From: UBA1672 sp964351365
GTDB taxonomy: Bacteria; Pseudomonadota; Alphaproteobacteria; Micavibrionales; Micavibrionaceae
Direction of reading: 5' to 3'
Assembly (NCBI GenBank): GCA_964351365.1
Contig: CAYGNP010000003.1
Location: 1 to 64,000 of the forward strand
Length of the DNA: 64,000 nt
The translations under genes were made by a program, and so were the position numbers. The notes under the pieces are model-generated. The model was not told the origin of the DNA and did not search any database. It saw only the letters and a program-made list of their open reading frames with translations. Below are positions 1 to 8,585 of the stretch, piece by piece (the stretch's first letter is position 1; each line of letters begins with the position of its first letter).

Positions 1-3000
1 TTTCACAGCCACGAAGACTTTGACCATCTTCATCACGCCTGGGAGGAGTTCATCCCCGCGCTGAAGTTTTTCAACCTTATTTTCGAAACGCTCTTTCAGG
101 TCATTGACGGCCTTATCGAATGTTTCGGACATGGCTTCGATTTCCGCCATGCGGTTTTCATCGGCTACAGCGATTTGACGCCACAAGCCGCGCTTGATGT
201 CATGAAGGGCAGCCTGTGTGATGACTTCCTTTTTCTTCATGGATGAGTCTTTTGGCGCGGAAGCAACCGTCTGACCATCAAGCATTTGTGCAAGGCGGCC
301 ATAAAAGCCGTCTTCGAGGATACGGCGCTCGTCATCGCGGTCTTTTGCGAGGCGTTCGATTTCTTCCTGTTCGATCGACATTGCGCGGGCATCTTTATCG
401 ACACCGCGGCGGTTGAACACACGCACTTCAACGACTGTACCGGAGGCTCCTGGTGGCAGGCGAAGAGATGTGTCTTTAACGTCAGCAGCTTTTTCACCAA
501 AGATGGCGCGCAGAAGTTTTTCTTCCGGTGTCATCGGGCTCTCGCCTTTTGGTGTGACTTTACCGATCAGGATATCGCCAGGGTGCACTTCGGCGCCGAT
601 GTGAACGATACCGGCTTCGTCAAGGTGTTTGAGGGCTTCTTCACCGACATTTGGAATGTCGCGTGTGATTTCCTCAGCGCCAAGGCGTGTGTCGCGAGCC
701 ATAACCTCGAATTCCTCGAGGTGGATGGATGTGAACACGTCATCGCGCACAATGGTTTCGTTGATCAGGATAGAGTCTTCGAAGTTGTACCCATTCCATG
801 GCATGAACGCCACGGTGATGTTACGACCAAGTGCGAGTTCACCTAGATCCGTTGATGGACCATCAGCAATGATGTCGCCGGGCTTGACCTTATCGCCAAC
901 TTTTACAAGTGGGCGCTGGTTGATACAGGTGTCCTGATTGGAGCGCTGGAATTTCGCGAGTTTGTAGATGTCCACAACAGGCTCATCAGCACTTACGATT
1001 TCGGTGGCCTGAACAACGACACGCTGCGCGTCAACTTTGGTCACGATCCCGGTTCTTTTGGCAACAACAGATGCGCCGGAGTCGCGGGCAACGGTTGCCT
1101 CCATGCCTGTTCCTACAATTGGCGCAGTTGAGCGCAAGAGTGGGACGGCCTGACGCATCATGTTCGAGCCCATGAGCGCGCGGTTCGCGTCATCGTTTTC
1201 AAGGAATGGAATGAGAGACGCCGCAACAGAAACCATCTGTTTTGGTGAAACGTCCATGTAATCGATTTGCTCTGGCGTAGCCATCACGTTTTCGCCTGCC
1301 TCACGACATGACACAAATTCGGCTTCAAAACCGCCTGACTTGGTCAAGATCGAGTTCGCCTGCGCGATGGTGTATTTTGCTTCTTCCATTGCGGACATAT
1401 AGACCACTTCGGATGTGACCTTGCCGTTTTCAACCTTGCGGTAAGGGCTTTCGATGAAGCCGTACTGGTTAACGCGGGCGAAGGTCGCCAGAGAGTTAAT
1501 CAGACCAATATTCGGGCCTTCAGGTGTTTCAATCGGGCAGATACGTCCATAGTGCGTTGGGTGAACGTCACGCACTTCAAAGCCTGCGCGTTCGCGGGTA
1601 AGACCGCCTGGCCCCAGAGCAGAAAGTCTGCGTTTATGCGTAATTTCCGAAAGCGGGTTGGTTTGATCCATGAACTGAGAAAGCTGTGATGAGCCAAAGA
1701 ACTCGCGCACGGCGGCCTGCGCCGGTTTGGAGTTGATGAGGTCATGGGGCATATATGTGTCGATCTCGACAGATGACATGCGCTCGCGGATGGCGCGCTC
1801 CATACGAAGCAGGCCAATACGCACCTGATTTTCCATCAGCTCGCCGACGGAGCGGACGCGACGGTTTCCGAGGTTGTCAATATCATCAACTTCGCCATTA
1901 CCGTCTTTCAAATCATGAAGATATTTCACAATCGCCAGAATATCGGCCTTGCACAGGATACGGAACTGGTCTTCCGCCGTTAAATCCAGGCGGGCGTTCA
2001 TTTTCACGCGGCCAACAGGCGAGAGGTCATAGCGCTCTGCATCAAAGAAGAGTGAATCGAATAATGCTTGCGCTGATTCCACTGTTGGCGGCTCGCCGGG
2101 GCGCATCACACGATAAATATCGATGAGGGCTTCTTCGCGGGTGTCACATTTATCCGCCATTATTGTGTTGCGCAGATATGGGCCCACGTTGAGATAATCA
2201 ATATAAAGGATTGGAAGGTCTTTAACTTTTGCTTCTTCGAGCTTGTCAAAATCGCCCTCTTCAAGCTCATGGCCGGCCTCAAACATGACAACGCCGGTTT
2301 TGGCATCGAAAATATCAGCTGCAAGGTACTGGCCAATAAGGTGTTCTTGTTGAATGAGTATTTCTTTTAGGCCACCCTCGACAAGCTTCTTGGCGCTGCG
2401 TGGGGTGATTTTTGTACCCTCTTCTACTGCAACCTTGCCGGTTTTTGCGTTGATCAGATCATAAGGCAATTTCACACCGCGCAGGCGCTCGCCGTCGAAT
2501 TCTGTTTTCCAGCCTTTTTTCTCTTTTGTGTAATTAATGGTTTTGTAGAAGGTGCCCAGAATTTCTTCGTTGGACATGCCTTGTATCATCAACGGATCAA
2601 GTTCTTCATCCTTGGCCTGCGCTTCAGCGCGCAATTTTTCCGTCTCGGCACTGTCGAGGCAGCGCAAGAACGTTGTGAGGGGCAGTTTACGGCGACGGTC
2701 GATGCGCACATACATCAGGTCTTTGGCATCGAATTCAAAATCCAGCCATGAGCCGCGATAAGGGATAACACGCGCAGAGAACAGATATTTACCAGAGACG
2801 TGCGTTTTTCCGCCGTCATGGTCAAAGAATACGCCGGGTGAGCGGTGCATCTGGGAGACGATCACGCGCTCGGTTCCGTTTACGACGAAGGTTCCGTTTT
2901 CTGTCATCATGGGCATGTCCACCATGTAGACATCCTGCTCCTTGATGTCGCGGATGGAGCGAAGGCCTGTTTCCTCATCAACATCAAACACAGACAGGCG

Positions 3001-3360
3001 CAAGGTTGTACGTAGCGGCGCGGCGTAGGTCATTCCACGTTGCTGACATTCCTCAACGTCATATTTTGGCTCTTCAAATTCATATTTAACAAAGTCAATT
3101 TCCGCTTTGTCGCCAAAGTCGCGGATTGGGAATACGGAGGCCAGAACTTCTTCGAGGCCAGTAATTTCGCGTTTGTCCGCGGGGATATCTTTTTGCTGGA
3201 AACGCTCGTAGGAATCGCGCTGAAGCTCGATCAGGTTCGGCATTTGTGCCACTTCGTCGATACGGCCGAAACTGCGGCGAACGCGTTTACGTCCTGTGAA
3301 ACTCTCGATGCTGTTTGCGGGGGTGAAATTTTTTGGCTTTTTCGCTTTTGCTGCGCACAT
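1..3360 (-). CDS. rpoB: RNA polymerase beta subunit, partial (C-terminus beyond left edge)
   Basis: Catalytic beta subunit of RNA polymerase. The frame runs open from an ATG at 3360 to base 1, giving 1120 codons; bacterial RpoB is about 1340-1390 residues, so roughly the last 260 are outside. The rifampicin-binding region is readable at about 1630-1700 (FGSSQLSQFMDQTNP, then THKRRLSALGPGGL), followed by GPNIGLINSLATFARVNQYG. At the left edge the RGDELLPGVMKMVKVF segment leads into the missing C-terminal part. The residues usually changed in rifampicin resistance (Gln, Asp, His and Ser of the cluster) are wild type. It is the last gene seen of the rplKAJL-rpoB operon; rpoC is expected next to the left. 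Confidence 0.98.
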   Translation of the reverse strand, partial: MCAAKAKKPKNFTPANSIESFTGRKRVRRSFGRIDEVAQMPNLIELQRDSYERFQQKDIPADKREITGLEEVLASVFPIRDFGDKAEIDFVKYEFEEPKYDVEECQQRGMTYAAPLRTTLRLSVFDVDEETGLRSIRDIKEQDVYMVDMPMMTENGTFVVNGTERVIVSQMHRSPGVFFDHDGGKTHVSGKYLFSARVIPYRGSWLDFEFDAKDLMYVRIDRRRKLPLTTFLRCLDSAETEKLRAEAQAKDEELDPLMIQGMSNEEILGTFYKTINYTKEKKGWKTEFDGERLRGVKLPYDLINAKTGKVAVEEGTKITPRSAKKLVEGGLKEILIQQEHLIGQYLAADIFDAKTGVVMFEAGHELEEGDFDKLEEAKVKDLPILYIDYLNVGPYLRNTIMADKCDTREEALIDIYRVMRPGEPPTVESAQALFDSLFFDAERYDLSPVGRVKMNARLDLTAEDQFRILCKADILAIVKYLHDLKDGNGEVDDIDNLGNRRVRSVGELMENQVRIGLLRMERAIRERMSSVEIDTYMPHDLINSKPAQAAVREFFGSSQLSQFMDQTNPLSEITHKRRLSALGPGGLTRERAGFEVRDVHPTHYGRICPIETPEGPNIGLINSLATFARVNQYGFIESPYRKVENGKVTSEVVYMSAMEEAKYTIAQANSILTKSGGFEAEFVSCREAGENVMATPEQIDYMDVSPKQMVSVAASLIPFLENDDANRALMGSNMMRQAVPLLRSTAPIVGTGMEATVARDSGASVVAKRTGIVTKVDAQRVVVQATEIVSADEPVVDIYKLAKFQRSNQDTCINQRPLVKVGDKVKPGDIIADGPSTDLGELALGRNITVAFMPWNGYNFEDSILINETIVRDDVFTSIHLEEFEVMARDTRLGAEEITRDIPNVGEEALKHLDEAGIVHIGAEVHPGDILIGKVTPKGESPMTPEEKLLRAIFGEKAADVKDTSLRLPPGASGTVVEVRVFNRRGVDKDARAMSIEQEEIERLAKDRDDERRILEDGFYGRLAQMLDGQTVASAPKDSSMKKKEVITQAALHDIKRGLWRQIAVADENRMAEIEAMSETFDKAVNDLKERFENKVEKLQRGDELLPGVMKMVKVFVAVK

Positions 3361-3575
3361 AATAGTCCTACCTTTTATCTATTCACTTTGTTCTTTTGTT
3401 TAATTTTTAAACAAAAACATCCACTTTGCTTTCTTACAATAAAAGAGGCAAAGTGGTTATTAACTCGCTATTTTACGTGTATCTTGCGGTTTTTCACGTC
3501 TATCCCAGAAAAGTTTGTTAGCTATATGGCCTAGGAACATGCCGTTGTCAACATAAATTATGCCCAGACCATAAA

Positions 3576-3609
3576 GCATTACCCGCTATTGATGCATAGC
3601 GGGGAATGC
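3576..3609 (-). promoter_or_regulatory. Hairpin between rplL and rpoB (candidate attenuator or processing site)
   Basis: The arms GCATTACCCGCTAT and ATAGCGGGGAATGC pair almost perfectly (14 positions, one mismatch) around a 6-base loop, 20 bases after the rplL stop. No T-run follows on the minus strand, so it is not a standard intrinsic terminator. In E. coli the rplL-rpoB gap holds a partial attenuator and an RNase III site that lower rpoB expression relative to L7/L12; a similar role is inferred here from position only. Confidence 0.5.
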
Positions 3610-3628
3610 CTGAATTTAGTTTTGTAGA

Positions 3629-4009
3629 TTACTTAAGAGCGACAGTTGCGCCGGCAGCTTCAAGCTTCGCTTTAATTTCATCAGCTTCAGCCTTAGGAAC
3701 GCCTTCTTTAACTGCTTTTCCGCCTGCTTCAACGAGGTCTTTTGCTTCTTTCAAGCCGAGGCCTGTAATTGCGCGGACTTCTTTAATCACAGCGATTTTG
3801 TTACCACCAGCAGCTTCAAGAACGACGTTGAAGTCAGTCTTTTCTTCTGCAGCAGCAGCGCCACCACCAGCAGCAGCAGCTACAGCAACAGGTGCAGCAG
3901 CAGCAGCAGTTACGCCCCACTTCTCTTCAAGAAGCTTTGAAAGCTCAGCAGCTTCCAAAACGCTCAGTTCAGAGAGTTGTTCAACGATTTTTTCCAAATT
4001 TGCAGCCAT
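3629..4009 (-). CDS. rplL: 50S ribosomal protein L7/L12
   Basis: 126-residue stalk protein that recruits translation GTPases to the ribosome. The N-terminal dimerisation helices (residues about 1-33) are followed by an Ala/Gly/Val-rich hinge at about 34-57 and the C-terminal domain with the conserved EVRAITGLGLKEAKDLVE helix that contacts EF-Tu and EF-G. Length and architecture are typical. It follows rplJ by 47 bases and is separated from rpoB by about 270 bases that contain a strong hairpin. The hinge is unusually alanine-rich at the DNA level (GCA/GCT runs), which makes long spurious open frames on the other strand. Confidence 0.98.
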   Translation of the reverse strand: MAANLEKIVEQLSELSVLEAAELSKLLEEKWGVTAAAAAPVAVAAAAGGGAAAAEEKTDFNVVLEAAGGNKIAVIKEVRAITGLGLKEAKDLVEAGGKAVKEGVPKAEADEIKAKLEAAGATVALK

Positions 4010-4056
4010 TTTCTTTTCTCCTTTGTTTAATAAAATAAAATTCGCTGTTAAAAAAC

Positions 4057-4572
4057 TTAAACTTTTTCACCATAGGCTTTGGTTACGCCAACCAAGTCGC
4101 GCGCCGGTGCTTGCAACAAGCCAGCAAGCTTGGTTGCAGGAGCCTGCAACAGACCCACCAGTTTGGAGCGGATCTCGTCCAGAGACGGCAGTTTTGCAAT
4201 GGCTTCTACGCCAGCAGCGTCCAAAACCATTTCGCCCAATGCGCCGCCAACGATGATGAAATTTTTATTTGTATTTGCAAATTTATGCGCAACTTTCGCT
4301 GCAGCAACGGGGTCAGCAGATGTCGCAACGCCAGTTGGGCCAGTGAAGAGGCTTTCCATTTTTTCAAATTTTGTGCCTTTAATTGCGATTTTTGCCAAGG
4401 TGTTTTTTGTTACCTTGAACGTCGCACCCTCTGCGCGCAGGTCGCTGCGCAGTTTGGACATCTCAGAAACGGTGAGGCCAGAATAATGCGCAACCACAAC
4501 GAGCTCATCATTTGAGAAACGCTCGTTCAGCTCTTTAATTTCAACTTCTTTTTCTGCCCGGTTCATGCCCAT
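4057..4572 (-). CDS. rplJ: 50S ribosomal protein L10
   Basis: 171-residue base of the ribosomal stalk that anchors L7/L12 dimers; in well-studied bacteria the L10-L12 complex also represses its own mRNA leader. The core is seen in VVAHYSGLTVSEMSKLR and FKVTKNTLAKIAIKGT, with a C-terminal helix that binds L7/L12. The frame stays open upstream to 4635, but the ATG at 4572 is chosen because AGGAG lies eight bases before it; another ATG two codons later (4566) is possible. The 216-base gap to rplA is long for this operon and is the expected place for autoregulation. Confidence 0.96.
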   Translation of the reverse strand: MGMNRAEKEVEIKELNERFSNDELVVVAHYSGLTVSEMSKLRSDLRAEGATFKVTKNTLAKIAIKGTKFEKMESLFTGPTGVATSADPVAAAKVAHKFANTNKNFIIVGGALGEMVLDAAGVEAIAKLPSLDEIRSKLVGLLQAPATKLAGLLQAPARDLVGVTKAYGEKV

Positions 4573-4741
4573 GGGTCTTACTCCTGTCTTGTCATTCCAA
4601 AATAAAAAAGTGACCTTTTTGAGGCCACTGTCCAAATCATAAAAAATAAGTCTCCCAGACGTGTAAACAGGAGCAGTCTTATTTTCTATCTATGCAGGGC
4701 TTATCATTTATATGCCTGCGGTCTTGGACAGAGTATTCTTA

Positions 4742-4776
4742 ACGAGCCCGTTTCTATAGGGTATATCCGGGCTCGT
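4742..4776 (-). promoter_or_regulatory. Hairpin just after rplA, in the rplJ leader
   Basis: A perfect 9-base stem (ACGAGCCCG with CGGGCTCGT) and a 17-base loop start 12 bases after the rplA stop. No T-run follows. It may be a processing or protective structure at the rplKA 3' end, or part of an L10-responsive leader for rplJL; the sequence alone does not decide. Confidence 0.4.
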
Positions 4777-4788
4777 CAAGTAAAATTA

Positions 4789-5493
4789 TTATGCCGCCTC
4801 AGAAAGACTGACCAAATCGATCTTCAAGCCTGGGCCCATTGTCGAGGAGAGAGAAATTTTTTGAATATAGGTTCCCTTTGCTCCTGCCGGTTTTGCCTTT
4901 TTGATGGCTTCGATAAAGGCCGCAATATTTTCGGCCAGTTTCTTCTCATCAAAGGAGACTTTACCGACGCGTGCGTGGATAATTCCAGCTTTTTCAGCAC
5001 GGAATTCAATCGCGCCGCCTTTGGCGTCTTTAACAGCTTGCTCAATATTAGGCGTTACTGTGCCGAGCTTCGGGTTTGGCATCATGCCTTTTGGGCCTAA
5101 AACCTTAGCGACGCGGCCCACTAGACCCATCATATCAGGCGTTGCGATACAGCGATCAAAGTCAATCTGTCCGTTCTGGATTTTGTCGATCAGGTCTTCC
5201 GCGCCAACAATATCCGCACCGGCTTTTTTGGCTTCTTCGGCTTTTGCATCTTTTGCAAAAACAGCTACGCGAACGGATGCGCCTGTGCCATTTGGCAAGG
5301 AAACCATTCCGCGAACCTGCTGGTCGGCGTGCTTGGTGTCAATGCCAAGGTTCATTGCCACTTCGATGGTTTCATCGAATTTGCGGTTCTTGGCGCAGTC
5401 TTTTAGAACAGCGATGGCATCTTTAATAGTATAGAACGCTTCGCGGTTTACTTTTTCGGCATTTGCCTTATTTTTTTTCGTTGCTTGTGCCAT
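4789..5493 (-). CDS. rplA: 50S ribosomal protein L1
   Basis: 234-residue protein of the ribosomal L1 stalk, which moves deacylated tRNA out of the E site and, in many bacteria, represses the rplKA mRNA. The family signature is present in KVLGPKGMMPNPKLGTVTPN and in the C-terminal GTYIQKISLSSTMGPGLKID. Full length for the family. Its start lies four bases after the rplK stop, so the two are translationally coupled. The start ATG at 5493 leads into a lysine/asparagine-rich N-terminus and then the usual REAFYTIKDAIAVLKD. Confidence 0.98.
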   Translation of the reverse strand: MAQATKKNKANAEKVNREAFYTIKDAIAVLKDCAKNRKFDETIEVAMNLGIDTKHADQQVRGMVSLPNGTGASVRVAVFAKDAKAEEAKKAGADIVGAEDLIDKIQNGQIDFDRCIATPDMMGLVGRVAKVLGPKGMMPNPKLGTVTPNIEQAVKDAKGGAIEFRAEKAGIIHARVGKVSFDEKKLAENIAAFIEAIKKAKPAGAKGTYIQKISLSSTMGPGLKIDLVSLSEAA

Positions 5494-5497
5494 GATC

Positions 5498-5926
5498 TTA
5501 TCCTTCCACGACTTCCAGGCCCATAGAGCGTGCGGAGCCTTCGATGATTTTCATTGCCGCGTCGATGTTATTTGCATTTAAGTCCTGCATTTTTTTCTCT
5601 GCGATTTCCTTGATCTGCGATTTACGCACCTGACCGGCAACTGCACGGCCCGGGGTTTGAGATCCACCTTTAACCTTGGCTGCTTGCTTGAGGAAGTAGC
5701 TTGCAGGGGGTGTTTTTGTGATGAATTCAAAGGATTTGTCTTCGAAAACAGTAATGATTACCGGAATTGGAATGCCCTTGCTGTCTTCTGTTTTGGCGTT
5801 AAATGCCTTACAGAATTCCATGATGTTTACGCCGCGTTGACCCAGAGCCGGACCAACAGGTGGGGATGGTTTTGCATCTCCGCCGATGATTGTCAGGTTA
5901 ATATAACCTGCTATTTTTTTTGCCAT
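5498..5926 (-). CDS. rplK: 50S ribosomal protein L11
   Basis: 142-residue protein of the GTPase-associated centre, also needed for RelA activation. Diagnostic segments are PSPPVGPALGQRGVNIMEFC near residues 21-40 (the proline-rich thiostrepton-binding region) and FEFITKTPPASYFL. AAGGAGAAA lies just before the ATG. It is the first gene of the rplK-rplA-rplJ-rplL-rpoB operon here. The usual upstream partners secE and nusG are not adjacent: the next gene upstream on the same strand is a glutathione peroxidase. Confidence 0.98.
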   Translation of the reverse strand: MAKKIAGYINLTIIGGDAKPSPPVGPALGQRGVNIMEFCKAFNAKTEDSKGIPIPVIITVFEDKSFEFITKTPPASYFLKQAAKVKGGSQTPGRAVAGQVRKSQIKEIAEKKMQDLNANNIDAAMKIIEGSARSMGLEVVEG

Positions 5927-6016
5927 TGTATTTCTCCTTTTTGCAATAGCTGGAGTTCTGTGGTGCGGCTCCCCATGGTCTTAGAGGTGGGGTCAACCTT
6001 CCACAATTTGCTGGAC

Positions 6017-6044
6017 ACTATATAAAGACTGTTTTGAATGCAAG
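6017..6044 (-). promoter_or_regulatory. Predicted sigma-70 promoter of the rplK operon
   Basis: On the minus strand CTTGCA (6044-6039) and TATAGT (6022-6017) are separated by 16 bases, close to the alphaproteobacterial CTTGAC/TATAGT pattern. It lies between the gpx stop and rplK, predicting a leader of about 80 bases in which L1 autoregulation could act. Confidence 0.45.
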
Positions 6045-6050
6045 GAAAAT

Positions 6051-6635
6051 TTAAGGTTTGGCGAGCTGTTCTTCTATGACCTTTATTACTGAGGGCGCCT
6101 TGGGGGACGTTGTTGTAGCAAAGCTTGTAACATAATCGCCGTTTTTGGCGATGATGTATTTATGGAAGTTCCATTTCGGCCCGCTGAGGAAGCCGCCCTG
6201 ATCGCCTGCCCATTTATAAAAGGGGTGTGCGTCCTTGCCTTTGACGCTGGAAATGGCGGTCAGGGGAAATGTCACGGAGAATTTCTTTTCTGTGAAGTCC
6301 TGTACCTTGTCTTCGCTATCGAATTCCTGTCCGCCGAAATCTGCGGAGGGCACACCAAGCACGACTAAGCCCTTGTCCTTATAGGTGCTATAAAGTTCCT
6401 GAAGCTCTTTATACTGGCCGGTATAGCCGCAATGTGAGGCCGTGTTGACAATCAGGATGACTTTGCCCTTGAAGTCCGAGAGTTTAATGGTTTTTCCATC
6501 AATGGCAGAAAATTCAAAATTATAGGCGTTTTGTGCGGGTGCGGGCGTAGACATGGGATACTCCTGCTGTTGTGCGAGGGCGGTGGATATTGTCAGGAGG
6601 GTCAGGCAAAATGCCCATATTATTTTATTGTGCAT
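6051..6635 (-). CDS. Glutathione peroxidase family protein, exported
   Basis: Thioredoxin-fold peroxidase that reduces peroxides with thiols. The catalytic Cys is residue 69 in NTASHCGYTGQY (Cys, not selenocysteine). The Gln of FGGQEF and the Trp of PKWNFHKY complete the usual triad. The ATG at 6635 is preferred over earlier ones because it begins a signal peptide (MHNKIIWAFCLTLLT, Ala-rich cleavage zone near residue 21), placing the enzyme in the periplasm, which is unusual for this family. The start overlaps the preceding lipoprotein gene by 11 bases, so it is the last gene of the SDR-photolyase-lipoprotein operon. The electron donor is unknown; thioredoxin is common for bacterial Cys-type enzymes. 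Confidence 0.92.
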   Translation of the reverse strand: MHNKIIWAFCLTLLTISTALAQQQEYPMSTPAPAQNAYNFEFSAIDGKTIKLSDFKGKVILIVNTASHCGYTGQYKELQELYSTYKDKGLVVLGVPSADFGGQEFDSEDKVQDFTEKKFSVTFPLTAISSVKGKDAHPFYKWAGDQGGFLSGPKWNFHKYIIAKNGDYVTSFATTTSPKAPSVIKVIEEQLAKP

Positions 6636-7176
6636 GGGTTTTAATCTTTTCCAGAAGTTCGGTTTCAAGCGGTTTTGTGAGTGTTCCCTGCGCGCGCCAG
6701 AGAATTTTTCCCTGATCATCAAGCAGAAGCGTGTAAATATTTTGTGTTTGCATGTTCATGAGCTTGGTGAAGGCCTCGCGGTCTGTATAGACGGTGATGG
6801 TGCGTTCTCTGGCGGCTTCATCGGGAATGCCGGAGCGCATACCGTTATTCACCCACATGCGGTAAGGGGCGTTCAGCTTGTAAATCAGAGGGATTTCATA
6901 AAAACGCACAGTCTTGTTGTCTTTTATGATTTCATCGGCGAGGGAAATCCATGTGTTTACGTCTTCCTGCTGTTCCTGTTCGAAGGCCACTGTCACGATA
7001 TTCAACTTACCAGCGAAGCTATCGGGAAGCCGTCGGGTTTTGCCCTGAAGATCGATCCCCTCCAATTTGGGGAATAGCCCCTGCCCTTGGGGTTTAACCT
7101 CTGATAGTTTTCCTGCGCCGATGCATCCGGTCATAGTGAGTATCGCTCCTGTTAGGCAAAGTATTCGTTTTATCAT
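6625..7176 (-). CDS. Lipoprotein with predicted thioredoxin-like fold
   Basis: 183 residues beginning with a lipoprotein signal: a short hydrophobic helix and a lipobox ending LTMTGC, giving lipidated Cys at about residue 18. The mature part (FPKLEGIDLQGKTRRLP, then LNIVTVAFEQEQQEDVNTWI) resembles thioredoxin-fold/ATP10-like proteins but has no CxxC motif, so it is probably not a disulfide oxidoreductase. Its start overlaps phrB (ATGA) and its end overlaps gpx, indicating one transcript. A role supporting the periplasmic peroxidase is only suggested by position. The ATP10 resemblance was judged by eye and is weak. Confidence 0.7.
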   Translation of the reverse strand: MIKRILCLTGAILTMTGCIGAGKLSEVKPQGQGLFPKLEGIDLQGKTRRLPDSFAGKLNIVTVAFEQEQQEDVNTWISLADEIIKDNKTVRFYEIPLIYKLNAPYRMWVNNGMRSGIPDEAARERTITVYTDREAFTKLMNMQTQNIYTLLLDDQGKILWRAQGTLTKPLETELLEKIKTHAQ

Positions 7177-8585
7177 TGTGCTGACTCCTTTAAAGATTGA
7201 AATGCCTCAAGGGCGCGTTCGCGTGATGCTTTTACATCCACGATGGGGTTTGGATATGTTTCACCAAGTGTCACACCCGCCATTTTGAGCACACCCGGCG
7301 GGGCTTCCCAGGGTTTGAAGAGATATTCATCCGGCATGTTTTTTAGCTCAGGCACATATTTGCGTGTGTACTCGCCCTGTTTATCAAATTTTTCGCCCTG
7401 AGTTACGCAGTTGAAAATGCGAAAATACGGGGCCGCATCAGCGCCGCATCCGGCGATCCACTGCCAGCTCGCGCTGTTATTGGCCAGATCCGCATCGAAG
7501 AGGCAGTCCCAGAACCAGCTCTCTCCGTGATGCCAGTGCAGGAGCAGGTTTTTAACCAGAAAGGAGCCGACAATCATGCGCACGCGGTTATGCATATAGC
7601 CTGTTTCGTATAGCTCGCGCATGCCAGCATCCACGATGGGGTATCCGGTTTGCCCCGTCTGCCAGGCTTTGAGGTTTTTTGAATCATCGGCCCAAGGGAA
7701 GTTATCGAATTTTCCTTGCAGATTTTTACGCGGCAAGTCCGGGAAGTGATAAAGCAGAGAGTGCGAGAATTCGCGCCAGCCAATTTCGCTCAGGAAATGA
7801 TCTATATCTTTGCCATCGCCGCGGCTTTGTGCCTCGTGCCAGATTTGATGCGGGGAAATCTGACCCCAATGCAGGTAAGGCGAGAGCCGCGAGACATGCG
7901 TTTGGGCGGGGAAGTTGCGGCCTTCCTTATAACCTTTCAGGCCTTCATCCATAAAATCGTTCAGTCGGGCTTGCGCGCCTTTTTCGCTTATCTCCCAGTC
8001 CTTGACGAGATTTTCATGCCAATTTATAGACGGTAAGAGATTGAAATCATTAATTTTTTTACAGTCCTTCAGTTTGTTTGCAAATTTCAAAGGCTTTGGC
8101 TTTGGCAGGGCTTCGCGGGGCGGTGGGGCATTGCTTAAACAGCCCTTGCGGTAGAAGGGCGTGAAGACCTTATAGGGCGTGCCATCTTCCTTTAAGGCCT
8201 GCCATGGCTCCCAGAGGAGCGAGGCGTTAAAGCTTTGCGCATCAAGATCGCTCAGAGCTTCTTTTATATTTTTATCCCGCTCTATGCGCCAAGGCTCATA
8301 GCAGCGGTTCCAATACACGCCCTTTATATCATATTTTTTGACAATATCCAAAATTATGTCTTTGGCATTGCCGTGATAAAAATGGAGGTTGTCATCTAGG
8401 GATTTGTTTAAATCACTCAGGGCGTGATGGAGCCAGACACGGCTGGCGGCGCCCATTTTATGCGGCCCGGCATTTTCATCATCAAGGATATAAAGGGGCA
8501 GAACATCGCCTTGCTGCGCGGCGCGATGGAGCGCGGGGTTGTCTGTGATGCGTAAATCCTGGCGGAACCACACAATATAGGTCAT
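7173..8585 (-). CDS. phrB: Deoxyribodipyrimidine photolyase (cryptochrome/photolyase family)
   Basis: 470-residue flavoprotein that uses blue light to split cyclobutane pyrimidine dimers. The N-terminal Rossmann domain starts VWFRQDLRITDNPAL. The C-terminal FAD domain shows SEIGWREFSHSLLYHFP, TGYPIVDAGMRELYETGYMHN, RVRMIVGSFLVKNLLLHW and ASWQWIAGCGADAAPYFRIF. These match class I CPD photolyases in length and motif order. It shares ATGA with both neighbours. The strong class I motifs favour repair over a pure photoreceptor role, but a cryptochrome function cannot be excluded from sequence alone. Confidence 0.95.
   Translation of the reverse strand: MTYIVWFRQDLRITDNPALHRAAQQGDVLPLYILDDENAGPHKMGAASRVWLHHALSDLNKSLDDNLHFYHGNAKDIILDIVKKYDIKGVYWNRCYEPWRIERDKNIKEALSDLDAQSFNASLLWEPWQALKEDGTPYKVFTPFYRKGCLSNAPPPREALPKPKPLKFANKLKDCKKINDFNLLPSINWHENLVKDWEISEKGAQARLNDFMDEGLKGYKEGRNFPAQTHVSRLSPYLHWGQISPHQIWHEAQSRGDGKDIDHFLSEIGWREFSHSLLYHFPDLPRKNLQGKFDNFPWADDSKNLKAWQTGQTGYPIVDAGMRELYETGYMHNRVRMIVGSFLVKNLLLHWHHGESWFWDCLFDADLANNSASWQWIAGCGADAAPYFRIFNCVTQGEKFDKQGEYTRKYVPELKNMPDEYLFKPWEAPPGVLKMAGVTLGETYPNPIVDVKASRERALEAFQSLKESAQ

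Noticed and set aside
286..846. 186-codon plus-strand open frame over rpoB
   Set aside because: It is antisense to an intact, strongly conserved rpoB frame and has no ribosome site or family resemblance.
3606..4256. 216-codon plus-strand open frame over rplL and rplJ
   Set aside because: Produced by the alanine-rich codons of the L7/L12 hinge read backwards; low complexity and antisense to two certain genes.
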